Positions 33,529-42,890 of a stretch of 59,274 bases of DNA are shown here, one piece after another. The notes beneath the pieces were generated by a model. That model was not told where the DNA came from and ran no database searches. It was given only the letters and a program-made list of their open reading frames with translations. Where the stretch lies: assembly GCA_002292375.1 (NCBI GenBank), contig DBBV01000022.1:1-59274 (forward strand), given 5' to 3'. Numbering within the stretch: position 1 is the first letter of the stretch; every line of letters starts with the position of its first letter. A program made the translations under genes and the position numbers. This stretch comes from Methylococcaceae bacterium UBA975. Its GTDB lineage: Bacteria > Pseudomonadota > Gammaproteobacteria > Methylococcales > Cycloclasticaceae.

Positions 33529-34026
33529 ATGTCTTATTTAAACGAAAATAAACCTGACTGGCTAAGCCCTGAGGAATATCAAATGTTGATCGCGCCCTCG
33601 CTAAAAGTATCGGCTGAGTTAGCTGCAAGCCGAGGGGATCCCAAGTTATTTCAGGATATGGCGAGCATGCTGTGCTTGATGCACGTGGTGAGTTATTTAA
33701 AGGATTGTTACATTGCCGATTGGGCGATACTTAACGCGATGTCTAGTGAGGCCTCGTTACATAAAGCGCCAGAGGCGGCTTGCATGATGGTGCTGACCGA
33801 AGCCAATGTCGATAAGGCGGAATTGGCGCCCATGATTGCGTCTTTAAATAGGGCGTATCAATTGGTTAAGGCGGCCGAGATAAGTGAAACCACAGATGAA
33901 ACGCTGGGTCGTGCTTGGGAGGCCATGAAAAACAGTCAGCATGTTCAATTTTTGGCGTTATTGGAGCAAGCGGCGAAAACATTTGTTATCGCCTTAGATA
34001 CCTGGGAAAAAGCGAGGCATGGCTAA
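33529..34026 (+). CDS. Hypothetical alpha-helical protein upstream of transglycosylases
   Basis: A 165-residue protein I do not recognise. It has no signal peptide or membrane segment and is predicted helical, with the pattern PDWLSPEEYQMLIAPSLKVSAELAAS at the start of the chain, two cysteines in MLCLMHV and KDCYIAD, and a C-terminal helix VQFLALLEQAAKTF. Its last 8 bases overlap the next gene, a transglycosylase lipoprotein, so it belongs to that operon. Start choice between 33529 (ATG) and 33502 (TTG) is uncertain; neither has a Shine-Dalgarno. Confidence 0.6.
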   Translation: MSYLNENKPDWLSPEEYQMLIAPSLKVSAELAASRGDPKLFQDMASMLCLMHVVSYLKDCYIADWAILNAMSSEASLHKAPEAACMMVLTEANVDKAELAPMIASLNRAYQLVKAAEISETTDETLGRAWEAMKNSQHVQFLALLEQAAKTFVIALDTWEKARHG

Positions 34027-34621
34027 GTTTTTTATCGCCTTATTGGTTTTGCTGCTTAGCGCCTGCGCGACCACACCGCCTAAAAACCATAGCGACCTGT
34101 GTGCTATATTTTATGAAAAAGAAGACTGGTATGCTGATGCCTTAACGGCACAAAAAAAATGGGGCACGCCCATCGCGGTACAAATGGCGATAATCCATCA
34201 AGAGTCACGTTATGAATCGAACGTCAGACCACCGCGTGACTGGTTTTTGGGTCTTATTCCCTTAGCCAGATCGTCATCGGCTTATGGCTATGGGCAGGCG
34301 CAAGACTCGACATGGGATTGGTATAAAAAATCGACAGATAATAGCGGGGCTGACCGCGACGATTTTGCCGACGTTGTGGATTTTATCGGTTGGTATACCA
34401 ATGTTAGTCAGCGGAAATTGGGTATTTCTAAGTGGGATGCCGAAAAGCAATACCTCGCCTATCACGAAGGGCACGGTGGCTATAGCCGCGGCACGTACTT
34501 GGCTAAACCGTGGTTGCGGAAGGTCGCCAAAAAAGTGGCTAATCAGGCAGCTAGATATACAAGGCAATTAAAAACGTGTGAGTCTCAGCTAGATTCAGGC
34601 TGGTCAATTTGGCCTTTTTAA
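34019..34621 (+). CDS. Lytic transglycosylase-like lipoprotein
   Basis: A 200-residue lipoprotein (lipobox LLSAC, C16) with an SLT-type transglycosylase fold. The catalytic Glu is E62 in IIHQESRYESN, followed by SAYGYGQAQDSTWDWY, which matches the conserved AxGLMQ-type element, and YLAYHEGHGGYSRGTY. Such enzymes cleave glycan strands of peptidoglycan. It overlaps the upstream unknown gene by 8 bases and mltD by 13, so three genes form one unit. Confidence 0.8.
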   Translation: MAKFFIALLVLLLSACATTPPKNHSDLCAIFYEKEDWYADALTAQKKWGTPIAVQMAIIHQESRYESNVRPPRDWFLGLIPLARSSSAYGYGQAQDSTWDWYKKSTDNSGADRDDFADVVDFIGWYTNVSQRKLGISKWDAEKQYLAYHEGHGGYSRGTYLAKPWLRKVAKKVANQAARYTRQLKTCESQLDSGWSIWPF

Positions 34622-36651
34622 ACAGGCAGACGTTTAATCTCTTTGCTGGGACCTTGATAGCGGTGTCGTTTGGTACGGCTATCGCGCGTGATAGCCAAGC
34701 CTTTCCTTTCCCGACTAGTTTACAAGCGGATGTTCGATTTTGGAGTCGAGTGTATACCGAAGTGAGCACGAGTGAAGGGTTTATTCACGATAATCAATTT
34801 TTAAATGTTGTGTATGAACGGGTGTCGTTTAGCCCTGGGACGAGTAATAAAGAGCGCCAAGAAATCATTAAAAACAAAAAAGAATATTTTGAGCGTATTT
34901 TGTTAGACCTAGCGGTAAGTCCGAATGGACGGCTCGCTTCAGCTCGGCATAGACGGGTAAAGGCCATTTGGCCAGCCGGTACGGAGGGGGATGAGTTTCG
35001 GCATGCGGCTAAACGGTTAAGGTTTCAATTAGGCCAGGCTGACCGCTTTAAACAAGGTTTGGTTCGTTCCGGCCGTTGGTTGCCTTATATTAAACAAGAA
35101 CTCAAACAGCAAGGCTTGCCGCAAGAGTTGGCTGCATTGCCGCACGTAGAGTCGTCGTTTCAATCGGATGCAAAATCGCATGCCGGCGCTGCTGGACTAT
35201 GGCAGTTTACACGTTCTACAGGTCGCCGTTTTATGCGCATTGATCAGGTGGTAGATGAGCGCTTGGACCCATTTCTAGCAACGCGAGCGGCCGCGTTGTT
35301 ATTAAAAGATAATTATGAAATCACCAGCACTTGGCCATTAGCCTTAACGGCATATAACCATGGTGCCGCTGGGATGCGTCGTGCGGTTGAGGCGGTGGGT
35401 AGTACTGATATTGACAAAATAGTGCGGGAGTATAAAGGTCGGACGTTTGGTTTTGCCTCACGCAATTTTTATAATGCTTTTTTAGCGGCGCACGATATCG
35501 ATCAGTCTCCGGCTAACTATTTTGGCAACATACAGCGTGAGCAGCCTGTATTAATTCATGAAATAGAACTGCCTTCATATTACACGGCGGGTAGTTTGAT
35601 GACTGCTTTTGGGGTTAAAAATAATATTTTCAAATCGCTCAACCCAGCCTTACAAGCGAGCATATGGTCCAATAGTAAATACGTACCCAAAGGTTACCGG
35701 CTGCGCGTGCCCGTTGAGCATACGGCGGATCATACCAAAAAATTAATTGCCCAGATTTCTGCTGATGATACAGCTTCGCAACAGCGGCCTGATATATCGT
35801 ACCGGGTTAAGCGCGGTGATTCTTTATCTAAAATTGCGCAGTACTATAAGGTGCGGATATCTGATTTGACGACGCTCAATGGACTAAGAAGTCAGCACCA
35901 CATATACGTCGGCCAGCGATTAAAATTACCGAGTAGCGCAAAAAAACATCTCAAAGGGGCGCACCAGACGCCACCGGATGCTATTTTTTACCATGTGAAA
36001 AAGGGTGATCGCTTATCGCTTATCGCAAGTAAGTCGGGTGTTGCCGAGTCAGATTTACTGGTATTGAATAAAATAAAAAACAAAAATCACTTGATGGTTG
36101 GACAAACCCTGCGATTAAGGCAGGATCCGCAAATTCTGTCGCTGGCGGCCAGTGAAGAAATATTTGCGGCAAAAAATGCAGTAAAAAAAGTCGAACCACT
36201 CGACGATGAAACTGTTTTACGCGCAGACCCAAGCAATTATTTAGTCGCTAAAGATCACTCCATTACTGTGCAAAGCAACGAATCATTAGGCCTGTTGGCT
36301 GATTGGTTGGAGCTGCCTATGGCTAGGCTCAAAAAAATTAACGCCATGTCAGCAACAGCACATTTAATTATTGGGCAGCGTTTACAGCTGGATTTTTCAA
36401 AACAAAAAGTCGCTGACTTTGAAAACAAACGACTCACCCACCACCAAAAAACGCAAGATGATTTTTTCCGTCGTTACAGTGTGGTTAACACGGCACAGCG
36501 AAAGCTTGCTCGAGGTGAGTCAGTCTGGTTGTTGGCACAGCAAAATGGTGTGCCGATGTGGTTGCTCAGGCAATATAATACTGAGGTGAACTTCAACCGC
36601 GTGAGCGCAGGCACACGGTTGGTGTTGCCGATTATACAACCTAAGAAATAA
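34609..36651 (+). CDS. mltD: Membrane-bound lytic murein transglycosylase D with LysM domains
   Basis: A 680-residue MltD-type lytic transglycosylase: a signal segment (about 1-28), catalytic domain with ELAALPHVESSFQSDA (catalytic E181) and GAAGLWQFT, and at least two clear LysM peptidoglycan-binding modules (SYRVKRGDSLSKIA from about 401; FYHVKKGDRLSLIA from about 460) plus two more degenerate ones near 545 and 625. Start is a TTG at 34609 overlapping the upstream stop by 13 bases. E. coli MltD has 452 residues; this one is longer because of extra LysM units. Confidence 0.9.
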   Translation: MAFLNRQTFNLFAGTLIAVSFGTAIARDSQAFPFPTSLQADVRFWSRVYTEVSTSEGFIHDNQFLNVVYERVSFSPGTSNKERQEIIKNKKEYFERILLDLAVSPNGRLASARHRRVKAIWPAGTEGDEFRHAAKRLRFQLGQADRFKQGLVRSGRWLPYIKQELKQQGLPQELAALPHVESSFQSDAKSHAGAAGLWQFTRSTGRRFMRIDQVVDERLDPFLATRAAALLLKDNYEITSTWPLALTAYNHGAAGMRRAVEAVGSTDIDKIVREYKGRTFGFASRNFYNAFLAAHDIDQSPANYFGNIQREQPVLIHEIELPSYYTAGSLMTAFGVKNNIFKSLNPALQASIWSNSKYVPKGYRLRVPVEHTADHTKKLIAQISADDTASQQRPDISYRVKRGDSLSKIAQYYKVRISDLTTLNGLRSQHHIYVGQRLKLPSSAKKHLKGAHQTPPDAIFYHVKKGDRLSLIASKSGVAESDLLVLNKIKNKNHLMVGQTLRLRQDPQILSLAASEEIFAAKNAVKKVEPLDDETVLRADPSNYLVAKDHSITVQSNESLGLLADWLELPMARLKKINAMSATAHLIIGQRLQLDFSKQKVADFENKRLTHHQKTQDDFFRRYSVVNTAQRKLARGESVWLLAQQNGVPMWLLRQYNTEVNFNRVSAGTRLVLPIIQPKK

Positions 36652-36658
36652 CACTGTA

Positions 36659-37813
36659 TTAGGCCGTTGAGGGTTCTAAAACCAACTCGCCTGACACCAC
36701 TTTAAAACTGTTTTTCCCCTCCAATGTCGCCACTAGGTCATTGCCCACGAGGTCCTTTCTCCAGTCATTGAGTAGGTCGATGTCTCGTTCGCCACGGATC
36801 AGCTGAAGCAGCTCTTTGCGCGTCGCTACCGTACTTGGGTTAACACCGTTGATGGCTGCTTTTAAACGAACGTGCGCCATTAATAAATCAGTTAAAGCCT
36901 CTTCTTTTTCAGTGACCTTTTTGCTTTTTAATGGCTTGTCTAAGGCGTTAGGTGTTTGCGAGATAGACTCGGTAATAAAGGTTAGTACTGTCGCCCCGTG
37001 CTTTTCTATAAATTTGTCAGAAACGCCGCGAATGCTTGATAACACGTCAATGTTTTTAGGCTTTAATTTGGCTATTTCGATTAACATTTCGTCTTTTATT
37101 AGCCAGCCACGTGGGATGTTTTTTTCTTGCGCTAAGGCTTCGCGCCACTTTGCTAATGTTTGTAGGATAGACAGCGAGGCGCCCTTTAAGCGTTTTGCAG
37201 CTCGGATCCGTTTCCATGCCAGCTCAGGCGGGTTGGAGTACAGGCTGCTTTTAGATAAGTCGGCAAAGGCGCCGGCTAGCCAGTTACGGCGGTCTTTTTG
37301 CAGTAGCTCTTTTTCCAGTAAGGGGTAAAGCTGTGCTAGGTAGATAACGTCATCCGCTGCATAACTGATTTGATCTTCGCTAAGGGGGCGGCGAATCCAG
37401 TCAGTTCGCGAATGGGCTTTGCTGAGGGATACGCCAAGAATGTCTTCGACTAAGCGCCCGTAACCTGCTTGCTCGGGGTGGCCCAAAATAGGTGCGGCCA
37501 GTTGGGTATCAAACACCGGCGATAACGGTTTACCGCGCAAATCATAAAATATTTCTTGGTCTTGCCGGGCCGCGTGAAAAATCTTTAGAATTTTTTCGTC
37601 GTATAAAACGTCTAATAAGGGGTCGATATCACAAACGAGCGGGTCAATAATAGCAACAACCTCAGGGGTGGCGATTTGAATCAGTGCTAGAATTGAACGA
37701 TAAGTCTTTTCACGTTGGAACTCGGTGTCAATCGCTAACCAAGGTGCGTGCTGTATTGATGCGCAAAAAGTAGTGAGTTGTTCAGAAGTATTGATGTATT
37801 GTGTTTGTGTCAT
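36659..37813 (-). CDS. rnd: Ribonuclease D
   Basis: A 384-residue 3'-5' exoribonuclease that trims tRNA 3' ends. DEDD motifs are seen: Exo I AIDTEFQRE (D29, E31), FHAARQDQEI, and Exo III YAADDVIYL; a C-terminal HRDC region follows. I put the start at 37813 (MTQTQYINTS); the longer frame to 37882 overlaps the divergent gene. The two genes are back to back with about 35 bases between starts. Confidence 0.92.
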   Translation of the reverse strand: MTQTQYINTSEQLTTFCASIQHAPWLAIDTEFQREKTYRSILALIQIATPEVVAIIDPLVCDIDPLLDVLYDEKILKIFHAARQDQEIFYDLRGKPLSPVFDTQLAAPILGHPEQAGYGRLVEDILGVSLSKAHSRTDWIRRPLSEDQISYAADDVIYLAQLYPLLEKELLQKDRRNWLAGAFADLSKSSLYSNPPELAWKRIRAAKRLKGASLSILQTLAKWREALAQEKNIPRGWLIKDEMLIEIAKLKPKNIDVLSSIRGVSDKFIEKHGATVLTFITESISQTPNALDKPLKSKKVTEKEEALTDLLMAHVRLKAAINGVNPSTVATRKELLQLIRGERDIDLLNDWRKDLVGNDLVATLEGKNSFKVVSGELVLEPSTA

Positions 37814-37847
37814 GACCGGTGTGTAAGTGGAATAGGGGAAAGTTGAC

Positions 37848-38180
37848 GTGATGATAAAGGTTTTTTCGGCACAGGACTTCATTGAAGTGGCTTTTTGGAA
37901 AAATTATCTTGAGCAACACGGTATAGCGTGCCAAATAAAAAATGAATTTATTGGTGGTGCGGCCGGTGAGTTGCCACCGATTGAGTGTTGGCCAGAGTTG
38001 TGGATTGACGATGACCGTGACGAAGCTATTGCAAAAAAACACCTTCTGAGCGACCCCTTAGGCGAACAACAGTTAGCGACGTGGGAGTGTGCGTTTTGCG
38101 GTGAGCAAAGTGAGGGCCAATTCACGCATTGTTGGTTTTGTGAAAAAGAGCATGATATTGATAACGTTAAGGATAAATAA
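37848..38180 (+). CDS. DUF2007 protein with C-terminal zinc ribbon
   Basis: A 110-residue cytosolic protein. The first 70 residues have the DUF2007 pattern (VFSAQDFIEVAFWKNYLEQHGI, PELWIDDDRDEAIA), often annotated putative signal-transducing protein. The C terminus adds two CxxC pairs (C81, C84, C95, C98), a zinc-ribbon. The GTG at 37848 fits the upstream AGGGGAA best, though the ATG at 37851 is possible. Its stop overlaps the next gene's ATG. Function unknown. Confidence 0.8.
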   Translation: MMIKVFSAQDFIEVAFWKNYLEQHGIACQIKNEFIGGAAGELPPIECWPELWIDDDRDEAIAKKHLLSDPLGEQQLATWECAFCGEQSEGQFTHCWFCEKEHDIDNVKDK

Positions 38181-38365
38181 TGGAAATGGCACTTTGGGAA
38201 CAGTTGGCTTTAGGCGCAGTCGCTTTATTAGTTATTTTTTGGTTTCGACCTGGGATTAAGGCGGCGCTTCAAAAAAGTGAGCAAGCAGAGAAGGACTGGC
38301 CGGGGTTACTCTTGCCGATAGCGGCGGTTATTTTGTTTGTGGTTTTCCTGACGATGACGCTTTAA
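38180..38365 (+). CDS. Small two-helix membrane protein
   Basis: A 61-residue protein with two hydrophobic helices (about 8-24 and 42-60) and a charged loop (KAALQKSEQAEKDW). It starts in a TAATG overlap with the DUF2007 gene, so the two are translated together. I do not recognise a family. Its 3' end overlaps the convergent radical SAM gene by 4 bases. Confidence 0.65.
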   Translation: MEMALWEQLALGAVALLVIFWFRPGIKAALQKSEQAEKDWPGLLLPIAAVILFVVFLTMTL

Positions 38366-39759
38366 AAATTATTGATTTGCTCGTTGGTGGGCTCAGCACA
38401 GCAGTACCACGCTTCGGACAAGTGTGGCACTTGTTTGATTTCGTGCGCAGCTAAGGTGGGTGGGCTTATATTGAGTGCTTGGTGGCTGGCATCCCAAATG
38501 GCTTTGAAGGTATCAAAGCGATCTTGCTGGTTTTGATCGGCGGCTTCAACGATCGACATTACCGTCAACTGTAGTTCGTCAACCTCCGCTTGTTGGTGCT
38601 GCCAGGGGTAGCCGAGGGTGGTTGCGTCAAAGTCGTCGATAAGGCTGCTAAAACCGGGCAGTTTTAACAGGTGCGAGCCGTTAGGTATCAGCAGGCGGAT
38701 GGCGAGCTGTATTGGCGCAACTTCGTTGATGAGCTCTAAGCTGACGATGTCTTGCAGTAAGTCACGGTAATCGTCTAAGCTCGTCCATGGTGAAAAGGGG
38801 ACAAAAGTAGGTGAGATAGTTAACCCTTGTTGCTTCAGCAGAGCAACGGCCTGAAAAGTATCGGCACGGCTATGGCCCTTATCTAGTTTTAGTAAAATAT
38901 CATCGTTAAATGACTCCACCGCGCAGGTAATAAACAGGCAGCCGGTGCTTTTTAATACCGGCAATAAATCGGCGTGTTTTAGCACGTGTTCAATTTTAAT
39001 CGTACAGTCAAAACTCAATTGTGGGAACGCTGCGTGCATAGCTTGCAGGACCTTTTTCGCGTGGGTTGGGCCGTTGAAAAAATCGGGGTCACCAAATGAA
39101 ATGTGTTGAGCACCCATGGCGACTTGTTGGGCAATATCTTGGATCACAATATCGACGGCGACGATACGAAACTTACCTTCATAAATGGGTGTTACCGGGC
39201 AGTGACGGCAAAGGTATTTGCAGCCGCGTGATGCTTCAATAAACCCAACGGTTTTTTGTGTGCCGTTTGCTAAGATAAGTTTTGCGTAACGCGATAAAGG
39301 CGGTAGGCCTTCCCTGTATGGGACCTTAAAGGCAATCTTTTTATGGTTAATGGCGTTTGATGGTGTGCTTGAATCGGTGCCATCAGTCAGTCGTTGGGCT
39401 AAGGTTAAAATGTCCGGCTCACTCTCACCACCAAAACAATGCCGCACCTGGTGTTGACTTAATATGTCTTGATTCAAGGGGGCATACAGGCCGAAAGCGA
39501 AAAGCGTTGCCTTGGGTGCGCATTGATTGATTTTTGGAAGTGCTTTTAGGGCGATGCGCGTGGCTGTGTGCATGCCTAAATATAGGCCGATTAGGTCAGC
39601 TTGTTGTAGCGCGTCTAGCTCAAGTTTTTGAATCGACAGATCTAGGCATGTAACGTTAAAACCATGGTCACTTAGCCAGCGATGAGTATGCGCTAAAGCA
39701 AACGGTTGGCGACCTAGGTCGTATGGGCTAATCAGTAAAATACTCGGCTTCTTAGACAT
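38362..39759 (-). CDS. Radical SAM protein with CCAEP C-terminal tail and B12-binding-like domain
   Basis: A 465-residue enzyme. The N-terminal 150 residues resemble a cobalamin-binding Rossmann domain (ILLISPYDLGRQPFALAHTH) but lack the clear DxHxxG motif. The radical SAM cluster motif is CKYLCRHC (C180, C184, C187), followed by FGDPDFF and AVESFN. The C terminus ends with YCCAEPT, the mark of the CUAEP/CCAEP-tail radical SAM family, in which some members have selenocysteine at the second position; here both codons are Cys (38398-38403). Start chosen at 39759. Product unknown. Confidence 0.8.
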   Translation of the reverse strand: MSKKPSILLISPYDLGRQPFALAHTHRWLSDHGFNVTCLDLSIQKLELDALQQADLIGLYLGMHTATRIALKALPKINQCAPKATLFAFGLYAPLNQDILSQHQVRHCFGGESEPDILTLAQRLTDGTDSSTPSNAINHKKIAFKVPYREGLPPLSRYAKLILANGTQKTVGFIEASRGCKYLCRHCPVTPIYEGKFRIVAVDIVIQDIAQQVAMGAQHISFGDPDFFNGPTHAKKVLQAMHAAFPQLSFDCTIKIEHVLKHADLLPVLKSTGCLFITCAVESFNDDILLKLDKGHSRADTFQAVALLKQQGLTISPTFVPFSPWTSLDDYRDLLQDIVSLELINEVAPIQLAIRLLIPNGSHLLKLPGFSSLIDDFDATTLGYPWQHQQAEVDELQLTVMSIVEAADQNQQDRFDTFKAIWDASHQALNISPPTLAAHEIKQVPHLSEAWYCCAEPTNEQINNF

Positions 39760-39869
39760 GGTTTTGAGATCAGTAAAAAGAGCAGTGTAACAAAGTCGCG
39801 GCTTCTTATGATGGCTTAAATCAATACGCTTGATGAATGTTAAATTTGTTAGTATATCGCTTATCAACT

Positions 39870-40388
39870 ATGGAATTAAATGCAATGAAAGAAGACGCTG
39901 AGTTTGAAGAAGAAGTAATCAGTAAATCACAAATAAAACGCGACGCTGACGCATTGGTCGTGCTGGCAAAAAAAATAGCGGCTTTATCTACCGATCAATT
40001 CGACAGTATGCCGTTGAGCGAGGACTTAAGAGCTAGCATATTAGACGTTAGACGGTTGACTAAAGGCGGTGCGATCAAGCGACAGTATAAGTATATCGCT
40101 AAACTGATACGAGAAAATGGTGATGAACACTTGTCGCAGGCCTTAGACAGACAACTAGATCAGGACCAAGCGGCATCGGCACGGTTGCACATGTTCGAGC
40201 ATTGGCGAGACAAACTAGTCGCCGGAGGCGACGAGGCCTTAGCTGAATTTATTCAGCATTTTCCAAACACAGACCGGCAATATGTTCGACAGCAGCAACG
40301 CAAGGCACAGCAAGAATTAAGCGCACAGAAACCACCAGCGGCTTCGCGCAAACTATTTCAATATATAAAAGAGTTAAATAAGGAGTAG
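39870..40388 (+). CDS. yjgA: Ribosome-associated protein YjgA (DarP)
   Basis: A 172-residue protein of the YjgA/DarP family, a late 50S assembly factor. Seen: SKSQIKRDADALVVLAKKIAAL, then RRLTKGGAIKRQYKYIAKLIR and the C-terminal basic RQYVRQQQRKAQQE and KLFQYIKEL segments, all typical. The start could also be the ATG at 39885. It is divergent from the radical SAM gene. Confidence 0.92.
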   Translation: MELNAMKEDAEFEEEVISKSQIKRDADALVVLAKKIAALSTDQFDSMPLSEDLRASILDVRRLTKGGAIKRQYKYIAKLIRENGDEHLSQALDRQLDQDQAASARLHMFEHWRDKLVAGGDEALAEFIQHFPNTDRQYVRQQQRKAQQELSAQKPPAASRKLFQYIKELNKE

Positions 40389-40451
40389 TTCACATTTGGT
40401 TCAGTGAATGATGCATAGTATTCACAAGATCAATTAACTAAGGAGAGAACG

Positions 40452-41090
40452 ATGTTGACAAGACGAAGCAAAATCACATTATTAATTGCCCTGATCGTGT
40501 TACTGAACAGTGTGATAGTCCAAGCAGCTAAAACTGAGCAAGAGGGCAAACAAAACCAAGTCGAGCACAGTGAGTCATTTTGGCAGCGATGGTTTGGCCG
40601 TGACCAGCAAACCGTGGGTGAGCTAGACAGAAAAGCAGAGCTAAAAAACAAACAACTTCATAAAGAAAAAGAGAAGGCAAAAGACAAGGGTAAAAAACAG
40701 GCTAAAGCAGATAAAAAAGCAAGCTTTAGTGGTTCAGAACGTGACAGTATTCGAGGCTATTACCGTGAAGAAAACCAAGTAGGGCATAAAGGTAAAGGCA
40801 AAAAAGATAAGCACAAGAACCTACCCTATGGTTTACAGAAAAAACTAGAACGCGGTGGACAGTTGCCCCCTGGTTGGCAAACTAAAGTGGCTAAAGGCGA
40901 AGTGCTGGATGCTGAATTATTACGTCATTCAGAACGTTTACCGAATGACTTGGTTCGTCGGTTACCGGTGTTAAGGGACGGTACTGAAGTGCGGCGGATT
41001 GGCGATAAAGTAGTTCGCGTTATGGAAGGTAACGGCACCGTACTAGATGTGATTGATTTAGCCGACGTTCTACTACCGGTTTCAAACTAG
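40452..41090 (+). CDS. CigR-like secreted basic protein
   Basis: A 212-residue exported protein: signal peptide (1-26), a very Lys-rich, low-complexity region (residues 60-120), and a C-terminal domain with PYGLQKKLERGGQLPPGW, LPNDLVRRLPVL and RRIGDKVVRVMEGNGTVLDVIDLA. This is the pattern of the CigR family, named after a Salmonella anti-virulence factor, but the same domain is widespread in non-pathogens and its role is unknown. It follows a strong AAGGAG Shine-Dalgarno. Confidence 0.75.
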   Translation: MLTRRSKITLLIALIVLLNSVIVQAAKTEQEGKQNQVEHSESFWQRWFGRDQQTVGELDRKAELKNKQLHKEKEKAKDKGKKQAKADKKASFSGSERDSIRGYYREENQVGHKGKGKKDKHKNLPYGLQKKLERGGQLPPGWQTKVAKGEVLDAELLRHSERLPNDLVRRLPVLRDGTEVRRIGDKVVRVMEGNGTVLDVIDLADVLLPVSN

Positions 41091-41111
41091 TGTTTGTCTG
41101 GCCGCTGTCAT

Positions 41112-42890
41112 TTACAGCGGCCAGACAATTAAAATAAGTGGTACTGAAATTACTACGATAATAATTTCCAAGGGCAGGCCCATACGCCAATAATCGCCAA
41201 ATTGATAACCACCCGGGCCCATCACTAACGTGTTTGACTGATGACCTATGGGGGTTAAAAAAGCGCATGAGGCACCAATCGCTACGGCCATCAAAAATGG
41301 GTCAATATTGACGCCTAATTGATTAGCAATACCAACTGAAATCGGCGCCATGACAAGGGCAGTGGCGGCATTATTAATAATGTCTGATAAGAACATGGTC
41401 ACGACTAAAATCAGAGTTAATACGATATAAATCGGCAGGCCAGCGGTGATGTTAACAATGCTGCTAGCAACCAGCCCAGTCGCACCGGTGCTTTCGAGCG
41501 CCTTGCCCACAGGGATCATCGCCCCTAATAGTACGATGATCGGCCAATCAATATCTTGGTAGACGTTTTTTGCGGGTAAAAACCCCATGAGGGTGTACAC
41601 CAAAATAGCTAAAATAAAGGCCCCCGCCATCGGCAAGATATGCATGGCGCCGAGCATAATGGCGGCAATAAAGATGCTTAAGGCGATAACGACACGCCGC
41701 TGTTGGCCTATTTGAATGCCGCGTTCAGCAAGCGGCAATAAATTAAGTTCGCTGAGCATATCGCTAACATAGGCTGTTTCACATTGTAAAAGTAAGACGT
41801 CCCCGGCTTTAAAAATATGGTTGCGTAGGCGTTTTCTTAGCATTTGCCCTTCATGAGCCAAGCCTATAATGGCCACCGAGTTCGCAGTACGTCGGCGAAG
41901 GTATGACACATCGCGACCAACTAAAGGTGAGGTGCTGGTGATAACTGCTTCAGTCAACGCAAAGTCCCCAGCGGTTAAGTCCTCAAAGGTTTTTCCTGTA
42001 GCGGTTTGAAATTCGAGATTGGCGTCAGCAAACTTGCTTTGGAGGCTGACTGGATCGCCGCGCAAAATTAAAATATCATTCTCTTTGACGGCGTAATTGG
42101 GGTTGGTGTTAAGCGATAAGCGGCTGCCGCGGGTGACGCCTACAATACCGATGTCTTCGTTTTGAATGCTTTCGATCTCATTCACTGCCACGTCAATGAG
42201 TGGGCTATTCGGCATAACTTTGACTTCAGTTAAGTAGTTGCTGACTTCAAAAAGCTGTTCAGCCGTGTTGCCATCGAAACGTTGTTTAGGAATAAGACGC
42301 CAACCGATAAGGGCAATAAAAACAACGCCAACGACCGCTATAACAGAACCAATCGGTGAAAAATCAAACATATAGAAGGGAGTGCCGGTGATGTCCGCGC
42401 GATAGTTTGCAATGATGATATTGGGCGGGGTGCCAATCATGGTGCTCATACCGCCTAAAATACTGCCAAAAGCAACGGGCATAAGGATCATCGCAGGTGA
42501 GCGATTGTGCTCCTTCGCTGTGGCAATGGCAACGGGTAGTAATAGGGCGAGTGCGCCAACATTATTCATAAAGGCAGAAAAAAAAGTAACCACGGTCGTT
42601 AGCAAGGCAATGTGCGCTATGGCGTTAGAAGTAAGTGGTGATAGGTAGGCGGCAACAACGTCGACCACGCCTGCATTTTTTAAAGCTTGGCTTATCACCA
42701 GAACAGCGGCGACGGTAATGACGGCGGTATGGCCAAAACCTGCGAATGCTTGAGTCGGACTCACTAGACCGAATAACAACACAGCAGTCATCGCACACAG
42801 GGCGATCACGTCGTAGCGCCACCTTCCCCAGGCAAACAATAATAGGGTGATGGATAAGATGGTGAAAATTAGGTACTGTTCATTGCTCAT
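41112..42890 (-). CDS. SLC13-family permease with two TrkA-C domains
   Basis: A 592-residue membrane protein of the ion transporter superfamily: about five helices, a central pair of cytosolic RCK/TrkA-C domains (about 205-290 and 300-380, for example ENDILILRGDP and AGDVLLLQCETAYV), then the second set of helices. The helix-hairpin motif NNVGALALLLPVA and a second NNAATALVMAPI are the substrate-binding repeats. Family members carry dicarboxylates or sulfate with sodium; substrate unknown. Its start overlaps the J-domain gene's stop by 11 bases. Confidence 0.88.
   Translation of the reverse strand: MSNEQYLIFTILSITLLLFAWGRWRYDVIALCAMTAVLLFGLVSPTQAFAGFGHTAVITVAAVLVISQALKNAGVVDVVAAYLSPLTSNAIAHIALLTTVVTFFSAFMNNVGALALLLPVAIATAKEHNRSPAMILMPVAFGSILGGMSTMIGTPPNIIIANYRADITGTPFYMFDFSPIGSVIAVVGVVFIALIGWRLIPKQRFDGNTAEQLFEVSNYLTEVKVMPNSPLIDVAVNEIESIQNEDIGIVGVTRGSRLSLNTNPNYAVKENDILILRGDPVSLQSKFADANLEFQTATGKTFEDLTAGDFALTEAVITSTSPLVGRDVSYLRRRTANSVAIIGLAHEGQMLRKRLRNHIFKAGDVLLLQCETAYVSDMLSELNLLPLAERGIQIGQQRRVVIALSIFIAAIMLGAMHILPMAGAFILAILVYTLMGFLPAKNVYQDIDWPIIVLLGAMIPVGKALESTGATGLVASSIVNITAGLPIYIVLTLILVVTMFLSDIINNAATALVMAPISVGIANQLGVNIDPFLMAVAIGASCAFLTPIGHQSNTLVMGPGGYQFGDYWRMGLPLEIIIVVISVPLILIVWPL

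Noticed and set aside
38398..38403. Selenocysteine at the radical SAM tail
   Set aside because: The two codons read TGC and TGT, both Cys; there is no in-frame TGA, so this is the CCAEP form.
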